Source: JBBDMU01 sp040905685 (GTDB lineage: Bacteria; Bacteroidota; Rhodothermia; Balneolales; Natronogracilivirgulaceae). From it: a stretch of DNA of 64,000 nucleotides. Below the pieces are notes generated by a model. The model saw nothing but the letters and a program-made list of their open reading frames with translations. It searched no databases and was not told the DNA's origin. Below, in pieces: positions 1 through 8,717 of the stretch (position 1 is its first letter; each line of letters starts with the position of its first letter). The position numbers and the translations under genes are program-made. Location of the stretch: positions 14,963 to 78,962 of the forward strand of contig JBBDRB010000100.1 of assembly GCA_040905685.1 (NCBI GenBank), written 5' to 3'.

Positions 1-922
1 CCAGGGGTATATTGACCCCCCCAATATTAAATTGACGATGCTGATGCGGCTCACGGACATCAATCAACTGTACCGGCCGGCCGGAAGTCAGCTGCTCGTT
101 CAGCTCAGCGGATGAGACCGAAAACAACCCTCCGGGTGGGTTATACAGGGGCTCCTGGTCCAGCCCGGTAATAGCGGGGGGATCCCCTCGGAGGGGGTTA
201 TCCGGGTTTTTCGTTATCTTCATCCGGGTCATTTCCAACGTGGCACTGTCCATGTAGAGCATGGTCCCGGAAAGCGGAGTCCCAACACCGGCGCAGATCT
301 TAATTACCTCCAGGGCCTGCAGGCTGCCCATCACCCCCGTCAGGGCCCCCAGGACCCCGGCTTCGGCACAATTGGGCATCAATCCCGGCGGAGGCGGGCC
401 CGGAAACACATCCCGGTAATTGGGGCCGGTTTCCCCGTCCGGGCCGGTATAGTTAAACACCGAAAGCTGCCCTTCAAACTGATACACGCCGGCAAAAACA
501 TTCGGCTTCCCATACAAAACGCAGGCGTCGTTGGCCAGATAGCGGGTGGCAAAATTATCGGTTCCGTCAACGATCACGTCGCTGGCCTCTACCAGCTCGC
601 GGGCATTGTCCGCGCCAAACCGCACATCGAGGCCGCGTGCGTCAACATCGGGGTTCAGGGCCTTGATCTTTTCAACAGCCACCACGGCTTTTTTCTTCCC
701 GACATCGGCCGTTTCATACAGAACCTGGCGCTGCAGGTTGCTCAGTTCCACCCGGTCATCATCGATCACCACCAGGGTGCCCACTCCGGCCGCAGCCAGA
801 TACTGCAACGCCGGCGAGCCGAGCCCTCCTGCACCGATGACCAGCACCCGGGCCCGGGCCAGTCTCTTTTGAGCGGACGGGCCAAAGCCTTCCAGTTGCA
901 GATGCCTGTCGTAACGTGTCAT
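1..922 (-). CDS. MoeB/ThiF/HesA-type E1 adenylyltransferase with C-terminal rhodanese-like region (3' partial)
   Basis: Reading leftwards from ATG at 922 the frame stays open to the window edge (307 residues seen). It adenylates the C-terminal glycine of a ubiquitin-like sulfur carrier (MoaD/ThiS type) in the cytoplasm, by family. Seen: nucleotide loop GAGGLGS at residues 30-36, NLQRQ at 62-66, DGTDNF at 119-124, and the candidate catalytic cysteine in PNCAEAGV (Cys185). After residue about 265 comes a rhodanese-like start with LIDVREPHQH, so this is the MoeB-rhodanese architecture. Unusual: where many members have a CxxC zinc knuckle (CYRCLFP) this one reads NYRDVFP, and no second CxxC is visible before the edge. 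MoeB versus ThiF cannot be separated without the neighbours on the left. Confidence 0.85.
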   Translation of the reverse strand, partial: MTRYDRHLQLEGFGPSAQKRLARARVLVIGAGGLGSPALQYLAAAGVGTLVVIDDDRVELSNLQRQVLYETADVGKKKAVVAVEKIKALNPDVDARGLDVRFGADNARELVEASDVIVDGTDNFATRYLANDACVLYGKPNVFAGVYQFEGQLSVFNYTGPDGETGPNYRDVFPGPPPPGLMPNCAEAGVLGALTGVMGSLQALEVIKICAGVGTPLSGTMLYMDSATLEMTRMKITKNPDNPLRGDPPAITGLDQEPLYNPPGGLFSVSSAELNEQLTSGRPVQLIDVREPHQHRQFNIGGVNIPL

Positions 923-1030
923 GGTATATACCGGTTTATGGATCAAAGGTAACGAACATTTGCCGTATTATCCATTCAGCCGGCCTCCGGTAAATGGATA
1001 ATTACCGATGAATGACCGGCCTGCCCCCCC

Positions 1031-2611
1031 TCATTTTTTCTTCTTTTTCCTGATGATCTTTTCCAGGGGCTCGTCAACGTCTTCCTCCTTGAAGAAGGGT
1101 TTCCAGGAGGAGTCAGGCGGCTTTGCGGTGGCAAAACTTACCCCTATCAGCGCCAGGACGGACAAGGCTACGGCCGGGTAGGTGACTTCCTGCAGGAAAG
1201 GGTGCCAGGTGGTGAAATAGTCCTGCCCGCTAAGGTAAAAGGTCCACAGCAGCGTCGTCGCCGCCCCGCTTACAATGGAGGCCACCGCTCCGTATTTGGT
1301 GGCGCGTCTCCACAGGAAGGCCGCCAGCAGAGACGGGGTGATGGAAGCCCCGTAGACGAGATAGGCCGTATAGGCAGCGGCCAGGATGGTCGGGAACTGA
1401 TCCACCAGCAGATAGGCAACACCGCCCAGCAGCAGGACCATGGCCCGTCCGATGAATACCACCCGCTTTTCCCTGGCAGCCGGGGAGATGAAACGCTGAT
1501 AGACATCACGGGTCAAATTGGTGGCCGGTATCAGTAAAAACGAATCGGCTGTGGATACTATAATCGCCATCATCGTGGATACCAGCAGCATGCCGATCAT
1601 CAGGGGAACGGCGTTGAGCGCCAGTTCTGGAATGACGTTCTCTGATAAATTGGCGGTCGTATCGGCGGCCCCGCCCGGGAAAAGATCCGGGATAATGCCC
1701 TGGGCGGCGGCCACACTGCCGGTGAGGCCGAGAAACGAGATGGACGTTTCCAGCAGAATAACGCCAAAAACCCAGATCAGCACGGCCTTCTTTGCCGTAC
1801 TGGCATTTTTGGCGCTGAAAATTCGCTGATATAAGTTGGCATCCCCCATCAGCAAAAGCATCGTGGGCACCAGAAAGGATATGGCTATGATCGGCCCGGA
1901 ACTTCCCGCCGAGCGCTCGTTGGCCCAGTTGCCGAACAGGCTCCATTTTCCGGCCTCTTCGGCAAACGAGATGATCTCGCCTATCCCGCCTAAGGTAATG
2001 ACCATGAAGACCAGGGTAAAGATCACCCCGAAGATCATCAGGATGCCGTTGATCACATCGGTATAAACGACCGACACCATGCCGGCCAGCACGGTATAGG
2101 TAATGGCGAAAGCGGCGGTAATGACAATGCCGGCCTCGACGCTGATCAGCCCGTCGGTTATGATGCTCAGTACACGTCCCCCGCCACGGAACTGGTAAGA
2201 GACGATCGTAATATAGGCTATGATCGTTGTTATGGTGGCCAGCACGCCGGCCGTGCTGTTGTACCGGGCCTCGAATATCTCCGGGACCGTGACTTTCCCG
2301 AAATTCCGTATCCGTTTGGCTATAAAATAAACCAGCATGATGCCGGCCCAGGCCCCGGCACTCGACCAGAGTCCGGCCAGGCCGTTGCGATAGCCGAGCC
2401 CCGCGCCGCCAAACAGGGAACCGTTGCCAATCCAGGTGGCCAGCAGCGTGCCCACCAGCACAAACCAGGGCAGGGAGCGCCCGGCGACCATAAAATCCGC
2501 ACTGTCGTTGATGCCGCGGCTTTTATAAACGCCCACGCCCACCAGGGCCAGCAGATAAACCACGATGGCTACAATGTAGGGATTGGTAATGAGCGTCTGT
2601 AGATCTGCCAA
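1031..2611 (-). CDS. sodium:solute symporter family protein
   Basis: A 526-residue inner-membrane protein of the SSS family (SLC5-like), which couples Na+ entry to uptake of a solute such as a sugar, amino acid or vitamin. Seen: about 13 strongly hydrophobic segments, an early GRSLPWFVLVGTLLATWIGNG stretch (near residue 44) typical of the first helices that form the Na+ site, and a lysine-rich cytoplasmic tail (IRKKKKK). The start is a TTG at 2611; a stop lies a few codons upstream in frame, so no longer reading is possible. The gene is divergent from pyrR and its start touches the long open frame on the other strand. The substrate cannot be told from sequence. Confidence 0.88.
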   Translation of the reverse strand: MADLQTLITNPYIVAIVVYLLALVGVGVYKSRGINDSADFMVAGRSLPWFVLVGTLLATWIGNGSLFGGAGLGYRNGLAGLWSSAGAWAGIMLVYFIAKRIRNFGKVTVPEIFEARYNSTAGVLATITTIIAYITIVSYQFRGGGRVLSIITDGLISVEAGIVITAAFAITYTVLAGMVSVVYTDVINGILMIFGVIFTLVFMVITLGGIGEIISFAEEAGKWSLFGNWANERSAGSSGPIIAISFLVPTMLLLMGDANLYQRIFSAKNASTAKKAVLIWVFGVILLETSISFLGLTGSVAAAQGIIPDLFPGGAADTTANLSENVIPELALNAVPLMIGMLLVSTMMAIIVSTADSFLLIPATNLTRDVYQRFISPAAREKRVVFIGRAMVLLLGGVAYLLVDQFPTILAAAYTAYLVYGASITPSLLAAFLWRRATKYGAVASIVSGAATTLLWTFYLSGQDYFTTWHPFLQEVTYPAVALSVLALIGVSFATAKPPDSSWKPFFKEEDVDEPLEKIIRKKKKK

Positions 2612-2766
2612 TGTTTTCTCTGTTTTTAATTATACAATTTACTGATTATAACCCATACCCCCTATTTAACAAATGTTTTCCTTTGGCTGCAAGCAGATAT
2701 TACTTGATCACCATACCTGCTTTGATTAATTTATGGCGGTTTGATTTCATCTACCCTGCCCAGCCT

Positions 2767-3327
2767 TTGAAAAAAACGAAACTACTATCAGAAGAAGACC
2801 TTGACCGCACGTTCAAGCGGTTTGCCCATCAGTTTGTGGAACCTTTTGATGACCCGGGCTCCCTTGCCATCATTGGAATGCAGACCCGCGGGGTTCATAT
2901 CGCCGGCAGGATCCGCAACCATATCAAAACTTTTTTCGAACTGGATGTTCCTATGGGGGTGCTGGATATCACCTTTTACCGCGATGACTACCGCACCAGA
3001 TCCAATATGCCCACGGTCAGGATCACCGAAATACCGTTTGATCTGCAGGGAAAAGACGTTGTGCTCGTGGATGATGTATTGTACACCGGCCGGACGGTGC
3101 GCTCGGCCATGGAAGCCCTGATGAGCTTCGGCCGGCCTAACAGTATTCGTTTCTGCTGCATGATCGACCGCGGACACCGTGAACTTCCCATTATTGCCGA
3201 TTATGTTGGCATGCATGTTCCCACCCATACGCATGAAGAAATTCAGGTAGCCCTGACCGAATTGGATGGAGAAGATGCCGTTTATGTAGTAAAAGTCGAT
3301 AAGGAAAATAATGACCCCCTCCTCTGA
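2767..3327 (+). CDS. pyrR: bifunctional pyrimidine regulatory protein / uracil phosphoribosyltransferase PyrR
   Basis: PyrR-family phosphoribosyltransferase: it senses UMP/PRPP to regulate pyr genes and can convert uracil plus PRPP to UMP. Seen: the PRPP-binding loop VVLVDDVLYTGRTV at about residues 98-111, GMQTRGVHIAGRI near the N-terminus and DITFYRDD. The frame is open from 2611 (238 codons), but 2611-2766 is AT-rich and unlike PyrR. A TTG at 2767 gives 186 residues, the usual family length of about 180, so I place the start there. The 3' end overlaps pyrB by 17 bases, so the two are surely co-transcribed. I see no clear attenuator or anti-terminator pair upstream, so the regulatory role is inferred from family only. 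Confidence 0.88.
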   Translation: MKKTKLLSEEDLDRTFKRFAHQFVEPFDDPGSLAIIGMQTRGVHIAGRIRNHIKTFFELDVPMGVLDITFYRDDYRTRSNMPTVRITEIPFDLQGKDVVLVDDVLYTGRTVRSAMEALMSFGRPNSIRFCCMIDRGHRELPIIADYVGMHVPTHTHEEIQVALTELDGEDAVYVVKVDKENNDPLL

Positions 3328-4258
3328 TCCATCGTACGCGTTCAGTCACCGCCACCTGCTTGGTCTGGTTGACTATTCGAAAGAAGACATCAGTCATATT
3401 CTGGATCAGGCAAAGAAGTTTCTCGAAATCCTGAACCGGCCGGTCCCCAAGATCCCGACACTGAGGGATAAAACAATCGTAAACCTCTTTTACGAGAACA
3501 GCACGCGGACCCGGCTCTCGTTCGAGCTGGCCCAGAAACGAATGGGCGCTGATGTCATGAATTTTTCAAGCAGCTCGTCGAGTGTCAACAAAGGCGAATC
3601 CCTGAAAGACACCATCCGTAATATTGAGTCCATGAAGATCGATATGGTCGTCTGCCGCCATGAGAGTCCGGGCGTCGCTCACTTTCTGGCGCGCACCGTC
3701 GATGCGGCCATCATCAATGCCGGAGACGGACCGCATGAACACCCCACCCAGGCCCTGCTGGATATGTTTTCCATGGAGCAGAAATTCAATCGCCTGGCCG
3801 GACTGAAAGTCGCCATCATCGGCGACATCCTGCACAGCCGCGTTGTGCGGTCCAACATCCTCGGTCTGGTCAAAATTGGCGCCGAGGTGGTGGTCTGCGG
3901 ACCTAAAACCCTCATGCCGGTCTTTGTCGAAGAACTGGGGGTGACCGTCTCCCACAATCTTGATGAAACGCTTGGCTGGTGTGATGTCGCCATGGCCCTG
4001 CGCATTCAGATGGAACGGCAGGAACAGGGGTTGTTTCCCAGCCTCAGGGAATACCACGAATGTTTCGGCATTAAAAAAATACACCTCGAGAAATATCCGG
4101 ACTTCACCATCATGCATCCGGGTCCTGTTAACCGGGGTGTGGAACTGGAAAGTGAAGTGGCCGACAGCGATCGGGCCATTATCCTGAACCAGGTCACCAA
4201 CGGTCTGGCCGTCCGGATGGCCGTACTGTATCTGCTGTCCGGCGGAAGCCGGGTTTAA
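3311..4258 (+). CDS. pyrB: aspartate carbamoyltransferase catalytic subunit
   Basis: Cytoplasmic enzyme that joins carbamoyl phosphate and L-aspartate, the first committed step of pyrimidine synthesis. At 315 residues it has the usual length. Seen: carbamoyl-phosphate motif STRTR at 64-68, followed by LSFELAQKRMGAD; HPTQ at 144-147; HPGPVNRGVE near the C-terminus. Start ATG at 3311 lies inside the end of pyrR. No pyrI regulatory chain follows; the next gene is convergent and ends 9 bases away. Regulation is therefore probably through the linked PyrR rather than through an allosteric chain (inference). Confidence 0.96.
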   Translation: MTPSSDPSYAFSHRHLLGLVDYSKEDISHILDQAKKFLEILNRPVPKIPTLRDKTIVNLFYENSTRTRLSFELAQKRMGADVMNFSSSSSSVNKGESLKDTIRNIESMKIDMVVCRHESPGVAHFLARTVDAAIINAGDGPHEHPTQALLDMFSMEQKFNRLAGLKVAIIGDILHSRVVRSNILGLVKIGAEVVVCGPKTLMPVFVEELGVTVSHNLDETLGWCDVAMALRIQMERQEQGLFPSLREYHECFGIKKIHLEKYPDFTIMHPGPVNRGVELESEVADSDRAIILNQVTNGLAVRMAVLYLLSGGSRV

Positions 4259-4267
4259 AAGCACCCT

Positions 4268-7200
4268 TTACAGGATCACGGCACTTTTTAGATCCGCCAT
4301 GCTCACCAGCCGGCCTCCCGGAAAACCGGTATACAAAATATATACCCGCTCATCGGGGATGCTCACTGCAGTTAGCTTTTCAAATGCTTCCTGATACACC
4401 TTCAGCTGGCCGGCATAACCCTGGTCATTCGAAAACTCCACCAGAAGGCTCTCATCGGGCAAAGCCGTCTTGAAATCGATCAGGCTCCAGTTGCCCCGGC
4501 CATCGCGGATAAGCAGATCAATGGTGCCCCGTATAAATCCGGCCCCGGCGGTATCCTCAACCTCAAACGCGGCTTCTTTCATGAGGCGCGTTGACGCGGG
4601 GAAACCGCTCCTCAGGCAGGCCCGGGCATTGGCCAGGTGACGGTTTAGGGTCTCTTTATTATCCCGTACGAGCCTCTCCGCATCCCGGTAGCCCAGCGAT
4701 GCGGCCAGATTAACCATCAGTTCACCGGGAATGGCCGCCGACTGATCGATTTCAAGGGCCCGGTGCACGAGGGTGCCGGCGTCGGCGGCACTCAGGGTGA
4801 TCCACTGATCTTGCACCGCCCAGCCTTCCACGGCACCTTCTTTGGCCTGACTGACTGATTTTACCCTGCCGGAGCCCGCATCGGACACGGCCCGGATCTT
4901 ATCGAGTCCGGCCATCTTCCGGTTTTGAGATCCCTGCCCGGTTGCTATCCGGAACCCCTGCCGGACCCTGGATGATAATTCCTCGATTTTTTGGATATCC
5001 GGCACATCATGCACAAACAGGTCAGGCTCACCGGCGTCGCTGACGGCATTCATCCAATCCTGAAGCAGGCAGGAAAACGAGCCCTTTGTTATATTGGCGC
5101 CCTTTGCGTAGCCGGTAGTGTGGCCCAGCAGCAGATGGGTTTCCGCCCTGGTTGCTGCCACGTAAAACAAACGGATCAATTCGGCCTTTTCCCTTTGCCT
5201 GCATTGTTCTTTGATCAGGTTATGAATGGCCGATACATTTTTATCGCCTCTCCCATCCCGGTCTTTCGGGGTATAGGAAAAGACAGGCAGACCCAGCAAA
5301 GGGTCATCTACCGGCGTTTCATAAATCCGGCTGCCCCCCTGGTTAGGGCCGGCACACATATCCGGCAGGACAACCATCGGAAATTCCAGGCCTTTCGATC
5401 CGTGTACGGTCATCAGCTGAATGACGCCGGGTTCGGCAAGTTCCGCATCGGCTTCAGCCACGGCTTCCTCCATCTGCAGCCGCAGGAAATTAACGATCTC
5501 AAACAGGTTTCCCCGCCCCCTGGATTCAAGCTGACGAATGATATCGATAAGTTTAATGGCGTTTTGCCCGGCCTGGGGATCCCGCAGGTATCCGTTTAGA
5601 AAATTGCTGTCAAAGACGGCTTCTTCCAGCAGCTCGGAAACCCTTGAATATGGCGTTTTATTCCTAAGCTCCTTCAGAAAGGAGATCATACCCAGTGCCA
5701 GTTTATCGGGGGGGGTAAACGCATCCTCCCCCCAATTTTGCCAGTCCCGGGCAGCCAGCCAGTAGGTGGGATAAGCCTTGCCCCGGCCCTCCTCATCCAT
5801 GGCATTGCGCAGGGTCAGCAGGCCCGGGTCGGACAGGCCCACAAACGGGGAGCGCAGTACGCCGGCAAATGACAGATCATCAAAGGCATCCTGCAGAAAG
5901 GCCAGCAGGTTATTGCAATCCATAATCACCTGGCGGTTGAAGAAACTGCGCCCGCTGCTCACCGTAAAGGCCAGGCCATAAAGGTTTAGGGCCTGCTCGT
6001 AATAATGTTGATTTTTACGTCTTTTGAACAGCATTCCAACGGCCGTTTGCCCCTGATCCATTAAACCGGCAATGCGCTCGTAGCCCGGAACCCGGCCCTT
6101 CCTGATCCGATCCAAAAAATCGGCTATGCGCAGGGCTTCCATCCGGCAGGCATCGTCCTCGAATAATTTTCTGGCCGGCGGACTCAACTCCTCCAGTTCA
6201 GGAATGGGGCCGGGCCCTTCGAGGATGCGGATCTCTCCGGGATGATTTTTCTGTTTCCCGATCTCGTTGTCCGGCCTCAGTAACCTTTGGGCTTCCGCCA
6301 TATAGGGTTGCCTGTCCTCTTCCTGATTAAAACAGAAATCAAACAGCCGGTTCACAAAGTTGATCACGCTGTCATTAGACCGGAAAGACCAGGATAAGCG
6401 AAACTCATGGTAAGCGGCCGGGTTCGCCATCTGAAGTTCCTCGCGGGTCCGGCTCATCATCGTCGCATTGCTGCCGCGAAATCCGTAGATCGCCTGTTTG
6501 ATATCGCCGACGACCAGCACCTTGCTTTCGGTGTTCAGTGAAGCCAGGGCTTTGATGATCTCCCATTGCCTGATATCGGTATCCTGAAATTCATCAATCA
6601 TGATGAAGCGGAAGCGGTCACTTAATGACCGGGCAATGTTCGGTTTCCTGATGAACAGCCGGCGAATGAACCAGATAATGTCGTCAAAATTCAGGGTCCG
6701 GCTGCTCACCCTTTTATACCGCATGAAAGCAGACCATCTGAGGCTAAGGTCGGCTATTTCGATGAGGCTGTGATAGGTCTCATGATTGGCGTTAAAATCA
6801 TCGTTGTCCCGATAGGCTTTCAGTTCCCTCAGCGCTTTTGGCTCGTCGCTGAGGTATTGTTCCAGGGGCTCAATGCTTTTGTTGTGATCGCAGTATTCCT
6901 TAATTAGCGGGTCGAGCCGCCCGGCAACGATCGGCTTGTGTTCATTTACGATCCTATTTTTCCGGATGCTGCCCTTGCCGGTTATCATCGCCGGCATATC
7001 GTCCCAGGATTGAAGCTGTTCCGGATTTTTGAACCAGTGCCTGTTAGCCTCCACGATCGCCCATGCCTGGTCCTTTACCGGTTTTTGGCGGGCCTTCATA
7101 TCCAGCAGGAGAGATCCGAGGCTATTCAGGTAACCGTTTGGACTCATCCGGGCGATGGGCAGCAGGTCTTCTTCATCGTGGCCGCACAGCTTGTTAAGGA

Positions 7201-7777
7201 ACTTTTCAAGGATGGCCGGACGCATGATGTTCAACTGGGTCTGTAGCGGAGGATGATCTTTGTAGATCTTATAGAACTCTTTAAGCAGGTTTTGCTTCAG
7301 GAGGATCTCATCGTAGGGACCGAGGATCTCAAATCCGCTATCCAGATAGCAGGTAGCCTGCCTGCCGCCGGAACCGTTATCCAGCTTGGCGGGGAACCGC
7401 GTGATGGGCATTTCGGCCACTTCGTCGGGATAATATTTAAGGATGCGGCTGCAGAAGGAGTGAAAGGTTGAGATATAATTTTTGGAGAAATCACGTTTCT
7501 GACGGATCAGGTGACGCCGCTTTTTCTCATCGCCTTCCGTTTCAATAGCGCTGCTGATGGCCTGGTACACGCGTTCCCGCATTTCAGCGGCCGCATAATC
7601 CGTGAAGGTCATGGCCAGGATCTGATCGAGGGTACAGCCTTCTTCTTTCACCTGATGAAGAATACGGTTCGTCAGGTTATAGGTTTTTCCCGTGCCCGCC
7701 CCGGCCTCGACAACGATATTCCCTTCTGCTTTCTTTAGCTCATGTGTAAGTTGTTCGAGGGTAATTCCGGAATTCAT
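4268..7777 (-). CDS. UvrD-family helicase with C-terminal PD-(D/E)XK nuclease (AddA/RecB-type)
   Basis: A 1169-residue superfamily-1 helicase-nuclease that would process double-strand DNA ends for recombination repair. Seen in order: Walker A GAGTGKT at 26-32; Walker B with the UvrD signature MIDEFQDTD; VVGDIKQAIYGFRG; LMTVHGSKGLEFP; LFYVAATRAETHLLL; and a C-terminal nuclease with GTIDLLIRDG followed by LIDFKT, the RecB-like Asp...Asp-x-Lys pattern. This order is that of AddA (RexA) and RecB. The partner AddB/RexB is not next to it; the flanks are pyrB and a DUF4197 gene. Start ATG at 7777. Whether it works with a distant AddB-like partner or alone is open. Confidence 0.9.
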   Translation of the reverse strand: MNSGITLEQLTHELKKAEGNIVVEAGAGTGKTYNLTNRILHQVKEEGCTLDQILAMTFTDYAAAEMRERVYQAISSAIETEGDEKKRRHLIRQKRDFSKNYISTFHSFCSRILKYYPDEVAEMPITRFPAKLDNGSGGRQATCYLDSGFEILGPYDEILLKQNLLKEFYKIYKDHPPLQTQLNIMRPAILEKFLNKLCGHDEEDLLPIARMSPNGYLNSLGSLLLDMKARQKPVKDQAWAIVEANRHWFKNPEQLQSWDDMPAMITGKGSIRKNRIVNEHKPIVAGRLDPLIKEYCDHNKSIEPLEQYLSDEPKALRELKAYRDNDDFNANHETYHSLIEIADLSLRWSAFMRYKRVSSRTLNFDDIIWFIRRLFIRKPNIARSLSDRFRFIMIDEFQDTDIRQWEIIKALASLNTESKVLVVGDIKQAIYGFRGSNATMMSRTREELQMANPAAYHEFRLSWSFRSNDSVINFVNRLFDFCFNQEEDRQPYMAEAQRLLRPDNEIGKQKNHPGEIRILEGPGPIPELEELSPPARKLFEDDACRMEALRIADFLDRIRKGRVPGYERIAGLMDQGQTAVGMLFKRRKNQHYYEQALNLYGLAFTVSSGRSFFNRQVIMDCNNLLAFLQDAFDDLSFAGVLRSPFVGLSDPGLLTLRNAMDEEGRGKAYPTYWLAARDWQNWGEDAFTPPDKLALGMISFLKELRNKTPYSRVSELLEEAVFDSNFLNGYLRDPQAGQNAIKLIDIIRQLESRGRGNLFEIVNFLRLQMEEAVAEADAELAEPGVIQLMTVHGSKGLEFPMVVLPDMCAGPNQGGSRIYETPVDDPLLGLPVFSYTPKDRDGRGDKNVSAIHNLIKEQCRQREKAELIRLFYVAATRAETHLLLGHTTGYAKGANITKGSFSCLLQDWMNAVSDAGEPDLFVHDVPDIQKIEELSSRVRQGFRIATGQGSQNRKMAGLDKIRAVSDAGSGRVKSVSQAKEGAVEGWAVQDQWITLSAADAGTLVHRALEIDQSAAIPGELMVNLAASLGYRDAERLVRDNKETLNRHLANARACLRSGFPASTRLMKEAAFEVEDTAGAGFIRGTIDLLIRDGRGNWSLIDFKTALPDESLLVEFSNDQGYAGQLKVYQEAFEKLTAVSIPDERVYILYTGFPGGRLVSMADLKSAVIL

Positions 7778-7900
7778 GTGGGTAATATATCATCTGTTTA
7801 TTTAACCACAAAACCCACCATGAATAATTGACCGGGAGCAGGGATATCCCTATTGTACAGGTCGTACCTTTACAGCAATTCTGAACCCATTGAAACTGCA

Positions 7901-8614
7901 ATGCGCCTGAGCCTGGTTTTGTCTTTAATGTTGTCATTTTTATGGACCGCCGGATGCGAACCGGTCCGTGAGCTGATCGAAACGGGTTCCGGCGGAGCCA
8001 AGCTGACCGAAGACGAGGTTATAGCCGGCTTACGCCAGGCCCTGGAGGTGGGGGCCGAATCAGCGGGCGATCAGGCCTCGGAAGAAGGAGGGTTTTATGA
8101 TAACCCCCGTCTGTTCATCCCCTTTCCCGAAGATATGGACCGGGTTGAAGAAACCCTGCGGGGATTGGGCCTGAATACCCTGGTGGATAATTTTATCGAG
8201 CAGCTCAATCGTTCAGCCGAACAGGCTGCGGCCGATGCCGCACCTATTTTCCTGAACGCCATTGGCCGTATTACCATTCAGGACGGACTGGACATTTTAC
8301 AGGGCCCTGATCACGCCGCCACCCGGTATTTGCAACGCCAGACATCCACTGAGCTGGCGGCCGCCTTCCGCCCGGTTATTGAGCAGGCCATGGAGGCGAC
8401 CCTGGCAACCCGGTACTGGGAAAATATAGCCACACGGTATAACCAGATTCCATTGGCCGCCAACGTCGAAACCGATTTGACCGGCTATACCACAAACCGG
8501 GCCATCGATGGTCTGTTCGTCCTGATAGAAGAGGCTGAACGCGAAATCAGGAATAATCCGGCCGCACGGGGCACCGACCTGCTGAGAAGGGTGTTTGGTG
8601 GCCAGGATGAATAA
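7901..8614 (+). CDS. DUF4197 family lipoprotein
   Basis: Predicted lipoprotein of 237 residues. The ATG at 7901 begins a signal peptide with hydrophobic core and lipobox TAGC, so Cys19 would be the lipidated residue; the frame is open from 7853 but the upstream part is not signal-like. The mature part matches what I recall of DUF4197: LTEDEVIAGLRQALEVGAE, then FLNAIGRITIQDGLDILQGPD and YLQRQTSTELAAAFRPVI. Proteins of this family have no settled function; it is usually envelope-associated. It reads rightwards alone between two unrelated genes. An acidic composition is seen. Confidence 0.8.
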   Translation: MRLSLVLSLMLSFLWTAGCEPVRELIETGSGGAKLTEDEVIAGLRQALEVGAESAGDQASEEGGFYDNPRLFIPFPEDMDRVEETLRGLGLNTLVDNFIEQLNRSAEQAAADAAPIFLNAIGRITIQDGLDILQGPDHAATRYLQRQTSTELAAAFRPVIEQAMEATLATRYWENIATRYNQIPLAANVETDLTGYTTNRAIDGLFVLIEEAEREIRNNPAARGTDLLRRVFGGQDE

Positions 8615-8717
8615 TACTTTTGATGAGCGCAGGAATTTGTTATAATCCACAGGTAAATAATTTAACATTGCTTCGCATCTATTTTTAATCATATTAATCA
8701 AAAACTTAATTGATATC

